The position numbers and the translations under genes are program-made. 64,000 nt of DNA, taken from JAAYDH01 sp035353055 (GTDB lineage: Bacteria; Bacillota_I; Bacilli_A; RFN20; CAG-826). The notes under the pieces are model-generated. The model was not told where the DNA came from. It did no database searches and saw only the letters and a list, made by a program, of their open reading frames with translations. The stretch is from the NCBI GenBank assembly GCA_035353055.1, contig DAOPYW010000003.1, positions 1 to 64,000 on the forward strand, given 5' to 3'. Positions 61,395-64,000 of the stretch are shown piece after piece. Every line of letters starts with the position of its first letter. Position 1 is the stretch's first letter.

Positions 61395-62256
61395 TTTCAT
61401 CTTTTGCCATCGTTTTAATAATATTCCCAATTTGCTTAGCGCGAATCGCTCCTGCTTTTGATGTGGAATAAAGGGTGATGATATCAGCGATGGAAAAATC
61501 GCTAGTAATAATAGTGAGCAGCCTCTTATTTGAACGATTCGACAAAATCGGGAAGACAACCGCATCGCGAATAAAATCATTTTTAAATTCGTTGCCGAAG
61601 TCATCTAAAACGAGCACCGGTACATTAGAGTAACGGTCGATTTCCTTTTGGAATTTAACTTTATCGCTATAGGCTAAATCGCTGAGTTCTCTAATTCGCT
61701 GCACGCTATTTAAAAAGCAGATGGGACCGAGGTTTTTCTTTGCGATGTCAATCGTGACAATCGCTGCTGAGAAAGTTCGTCCGCTGTTTGGGCCACCGGA
61801 GAGATACATCCATTGATTATCGCCTTCTTTTGTAAAAACTCGATATTGAGCGACAACCTTTTTTCGGGCATCTGATTCATCCAAATTATGAAAATCATAA
61901 TCGAGCCAATCATCAGGGAAATCACGGACCAAAAATTGCTTTTCAAATCCGAGGCGTTTTAAGAATTCCGGACAGGGGGATAATTCCCGATCTAAATAAC
62001 CATTGTGGTACACAATCCGCGTGACTAAAAGCGGCCTTTCTTTTTGGCACTTTTTTACTCCTGGGCACTTTTTGCAGTAATTGATGTCCGAAACAAAATC
62101 AAATATTTTGGGTAGGTTACGCTCAATAACTTCCGGAGGAACGTTGAGCTCATTGAGATGTTTCACTGCCGAAGGGCAATTCTCAAAGGCGGTTTTCATT
62201 TTGTCGAGAATGGCTTGATCTTCATTGACCAACATGTTCACTTTAAGCTTTTCCAT
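61366..62256 (-). CDS. dnaI: DnaI-like helicase loader with Arg in the Walker A motif
   Basis: Loads the replicative helicase at the origin and at restarted forks. The ATG at 62256 has GGAGG and gives 296 residues. An N-terminal domain has a Cys-rich zinc site (CKKCPGVKKC, then a further Cys about 30 residues on), followed by an AAA+ domain with LSGGPNSGRTFSAA in the Walker A position and VPVLVLDDFGNE as Walker B. The Lys of GxxxxGKT is Arg, which usually weakens nucleotide binding. The start overlaps dnaB by 14 bases. The last 29 bases overlap mutM-coaE from the other strand. Confidence 0.88.
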   Translation of the reverse strand: MEKLKVNMLVNEDQAILDKMKTAFENCPSAVKHLNELNVPPEVIERNLPKIFDFVSDINYCKKCPGVKKCQKERPLLVTRIVYHNGYLDRELSPCPEFLKRLGFEKQFLVRDFPDDWLDYDFHNLDESDARKKVVAQYRVFTKEGDNQWMYLSGGPNSGRTFSAAIVTIDIAKKNLGPICFLNSVQRIRELSDLAYSDKVKFQKEIDRYSNVPVLVLDDFGNEFKNDFIRDAVVFPILSNRSNKRLLTIITSDFSIADIITLYSTSKAGAIRAKQIGNIIKTMAKDEISFGDLPVY

Positions 62257-63544
62257 CGCTACCTCCTCCATCTAGATCATCGATCATTTCTTCCCAGGAA
62301 AGAGTATCTGATGCGCTAGATGTTTTATTTTCATTTGCTGTTTTGGGATCGTTGGTGTTTCCTTCAGTTGTGGGTGAGGGAATAGGCGCGCTCTTTTCTT
62401 TTGGCTGGTAGACTCGGCGGAGGAAGTTCATCGCATCAATCACGGTAGTTATTCCTTCTCTCGCTATCGAGCCAGCAATCTTTTCTGAATAAGCTCGATT
62501 AAGGACATTGTTATTGACTGTCAATATAAAGTCGATGACCGCATTGATAACCCCATTTGAGAGATTAAAGTTGCTTGATAAGTCGTTGATCAATCTTAAG
62601 TCGGCGCTGGCAGGTCGAGTGCCATTTTGTAATAGAGACAGATAGTCTTTAGGTGAAGTGATTTCTAGTAGATTGATTTTATGCGCTAAATCGGTTGAAC
62701 CAGATACTTTTTGGGGGCGCATATTGTTTCGTTTAATCGCCAAATAGTTGTAGTTTGTCTCATCTTGGAAGAGCTTTGTCAGCTGAGCAAAATCAACTCT
62801 TTTGCCCTTTCCCATCTGAGATTGATATGTCGAGGCGACATCATTGGCGGCAGTGATTTCATTTACTCCGTAAAGAGTGGCTAATCTCTCAATCTCTTTC
62901 ATCTCTTTTTTGGTCAATGCTTCTGGCTTTATTTGCGAAACTTCAGATAGAGAGATGAAGAATTGCTCATAAGAAAAAGTGAGGAGTATTTTGCCGCCGC
63001 AGCGCCCGACTGATTGAGGAGTAATGCCAAGAACCTTGGCAAAGACGGGATTTTCAAAATCAGGGTGGAATACTTCCGCAAAAGTCGCGGAGATTTCATC
63101 TCCCTTTTTAGCTGGCTGATCAAGGAAATAAATCGCTTTAAAACGGTTGGCGTCCGCCTCACCAATATTTTTGATCAGCATGCCGAAAAGCAGAGAATTA
63201 TCGAAAAAATCTTTTGGTGTTTTTGGAGCGTAGACATCGTAATGATAAAGGCTAGTATTAGGGTTCTTTTCTAGGAAGGTTTTGATTAAGCCAATCGCCT
63301 CGAGAGCCTTGCGAGCTTCGACATAATCTCCGGGAAAAATTTGCATGCGAGTGAAGAGCTGCTCGTGAGTGATGAGAGAGGTGATTTTTTGATTCTTTGC
63401 TTCGCTCCAAAGAGCAAAATATAAACTAGCGGCTTGGTAGCCGATAATTGGCTGATAAAGATTAGCGATTGTTTCCACATCGTAATCAGCGATTAGAGAG
63501 GCCAATTTTACTTCGAGAAAATCTTTGTTGTTGACTATATTCAT
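62243..63544 (-). CDS. dnaB: Primosomal DnaB-type replication initiation protein
   Basis: Firmicute-type DnaB (not the hexameric helicase), needed with DnaD and DnaI for helicase loading. 433 residues. The N-terminal DDBH1 domain has ANLYQPIIGYQAASLYFALW. The middle has the DnaB/DnaD-type domain with the VNDLSSNFNLSNGVINAVIDFIL helices that bind DNA, and an unstructured Ser/Pro/Thr-rich linker then leads to the C-terminus. CTGGAGG precedes the ATG. Gene order dnaB-dnaI is the same as in Bacillus. It lies beside a cluster of DnaA boxes. Confidence 0.88.
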   Translation of the reverse strand: MNIVNNKDFLEVKLASLIADYDVETIANLYQPIIGYQAASLYFALWSEAKNQKITSLITHEQLFTRMQIFPGDYVEARKALEAIGLIKTFLEKNPNTSLYHYDVYAPKTPKDFFDNSLLFGMLIKNIGEADANRFKAIYFLDQPAKKGDEISATFAEVFHPDFENPVFAKVLGITPQSVGRCGGKILLTFSYEQFFISLSEVSQIKPEALTKKEMKEIERLATLYGVNEITAANDVASTYQSQMGKGKRVDFAQLTKLFQDETNYNYLAIKRNNMRPQKVSGSTDLAHKINLLEITSPKDYLSLLQNGTRPASADLRLINDLSSNFNLSNGVINAVIDFILTVNNNVLNRAYSEKIAGSIAREGITTVIDAMNFLRRVYQPKEKSAPIPSPTTEGNTNDPKTANENKTSSASDTLSWEEMIDDLDGGGSDGKA

Positions 63545-63618
63545 ATATCGACCTCCAGGTTGACTTATTATCCCATGAGGAAAAAAGCCTTTTCAATATG
63601 AAAAAGAAAGCGAAAAAA

Positions 63619-63638
63619 TGGGGATAACTTTGTCCACA
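63619..63638. promoter_or_regulatory. Pair of DnaA-box-like sites
   Basis: TTATCCCCA (minus strand, 63619-63627) and TTGTCCACA (plus strand, 63630-63638), each eight of nine matches to TTATCCACA, in back-to-back orientation. Confidence 0.55.
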
Positions 63639-63702
63639 TTCCGTTTATTATTGATTTATATACAATATAAATCGATTTCTTCTAGTTCTCGCATTAGGGG
63701 AG

Positions 63703-63728
63703 TTTTCCACAAGCGATTTTGTGGATAA
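63703..63728. promoter_or_regulatory. Inverted pair of DnaA boxes, one perfect
   Basis: TTTTCCACA (plus strand, 63703-63711, eight of nine) and a perfect TTATCCACA (minus strand, 63720-63728) face each other, so the two also make a stem TCCACAA/TTGTGGA. Either DnaA binding or a hairpin function is possible. Confidence 0.6.
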
Positions 63729-63827
63729 AAACACGCGTAATTGAGATTATTGTGGCGGTTCTTTTTTTGTTTAGAAGACGAGCGATTTGATATCGCAATA
63801 AATTCAATAATTTATGGAAAAACGCTG

Positions 63828-63855
63828 TTGTTTAGAGCATAATAAACTTAATAAT
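63828..63855 (+). promoter_or_regulatory. Promoter of pfkA
   Basis: TTGTTT and AATAAT are 16 bases apart. The -10 lies within the palindrome at 63849-63870. Confidence 0.55.
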
Positions 63856-63870
63856 AGTTCTCTATTATTA
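63849..63870. promoter_or_regulatory. Operator-like palindrome over the pfkA -10 element
   Basis: TAATAATAG and CTATTATTA form a perfect nine-base inverted repeat around TTCT, overlapping the -10 and transcript start of pfkA. Its place suits a repressor; no regulator can be named. Confidence 0.5.
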
Positions 63871-63888
63871 GCAAAGAGGTATTGTCCT

Positions 63889-64000
63889 ATGGTCAAAAAA
63901 TTAGCAATTTTAACTAGTGGCGGAGATGCTCCAGGCATGAATGCCGCAATTAGAGTATGCATTCGAGCTGGCTTATATTACGGCATTGATATGTATGTCG
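63889..64000 (+). CDS. pfkA: 6-phosphofructokinase (partial, continues beyond window)
   Basis: Phosphorylates fructose 6-phosphate with ATP. The 37 visible residues have the typical start with the ATP-binding motif LAILTSGGDAPGMNAAIR, then VCIRAGLYYGIDMYV. AGAGG lies before the ATG at 63889. The upstream region has a promoter and a palindrome. The rest of the gene lies outside the window. Confidence 0.93.
   Translation, partial: MVKKLAILTSGGDAPGMNAAIRVCIRAGLYYGIDMYV

Larger units (their letters stand above)
63545..63888. other. Intergenic region between divergent dnaB and pfkA, with DnaA boxes
   Basis: 344 bases without a gene. It holds the dnaB ribosome binding site at its left end, four DnaA-box-like sites (63619-63728), an AT-rich stretch between them (about 63645-63680) and the pfkA promoter with a palindrome at its right end. 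No other ORF with a ribosome binding site was found. Confidence 0.7.

Noticed and set aside
63545..63888. Chromosomal origin of replication
   Set aside because: DnaA boxes are present but dnaA and dnaN are not adjacent, so only a DnaA-binding region is claimed.
1..64000. tRNA genes, rRNA genes, CRISPR arrays, insertion sequences or prophage genes
   Set aside because: None could be recognised by reading both strands. A covariance-model search would be needed to exclude a missed tRNA or small RNA.

Overview
The window is a metagenome-style scaffold: it holds four runs of exactly 100 N, and the first is flanked by the same 55 bases on both sides. It comes from a Firmicutes/Bacilli-type bacterium, probably an uncultured gut lineage near the Mollicutes (RF39-, Acholeplasma- or Izemoplasma-like). 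Three things suggest this. The genes are Gram-positive replication genes (dnaE, polA, primosomal dnaB and dnaI). The cell-division cluster is mraZ-rsmH-small protein-ftsA-ftsZ with no murein-synthesis genes inside it. The surface proteins are lipoproteins or end in a membrane helix plus a basic tail, with no LPXTG motif. TGA is used as a stop codon (for example the ATGA overlap of the two maltodextrin permease genes), so the Mycoplasma genetic code does not apply. The placement and a reduced or absent wall are inferences.

Layout. 1-16.7 kb, almost all on the minus strand, is housekeeping: lspA (partial), ileS, a secreted endonuclease I-like lipoprotein, ftsZ, ftsA, a small membrane protein, rsmH, mraZ with its operator, a DUF177 protein, pheT, pheS, a leucine-rich-repeat surface protein, an rRNA methyltransferase and a YgjP-like metallopeptidase. 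16.8-22 kb has a DUF523 protein, a dimeric dUTPase, and glgP and glgB for glycogen. 22.2-31.2 kb has a maltodextrin ABC transporter operon (binding lipoprotein, two permeases, a four-helix membrane protein and an unknown lipoprotein), an RDD membrane protein and an MsmX-type ATPase with a long C-terminal extension. 31.2-42.6 kb has two type I pullulanases, an alpha-amylase, a SusE/SusF-like lipoprotein, a small lipoprotein and malQ. 42.7-52 kb has a HAD phosphatase, a CotH-like lipoprotein, a GH13 lipoprotein, a secreted Ig-like/carbohydrate-module protein and two paralogous membrane-anchored starch-binding proteins. 52-64 kb has ackA, an NrnA-like phosphoesterase, dnaE, polA, a mutM-coaE fusion, dnaI and dnaB (minus strand) and the start of pfkA.

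How it fits together. Most of 17.7-52 kb reads as one alpha-glucan economy. Surface modules hold starch or glycogen, extracellular GH13 enzymes cut alpha-1,4 and alpha-1,6 links, the ABC system imports maltodextrins, and MalQ and GlgP convert them to glucose phosphates or, with GlgB, to stored glycogen. Pfk and AckA would carry the carbon through glycolysis to acetate and ATP.

The main items for a second look are the surface glucan system with its SusE/F-like and unassigned modules, the MutM-CoaE fusion, the extended transporter ATPase, four genes with a -10-like hexamer exactly six bases before the start codon and no ribosome binding site, a DnaA-box cluster beside dnaB, and a DnaI-like loader with Arg in place of the Walker A Lys. 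No tRNA, rRNA, CRISPR array, insertion sequence or prophage was recognised.
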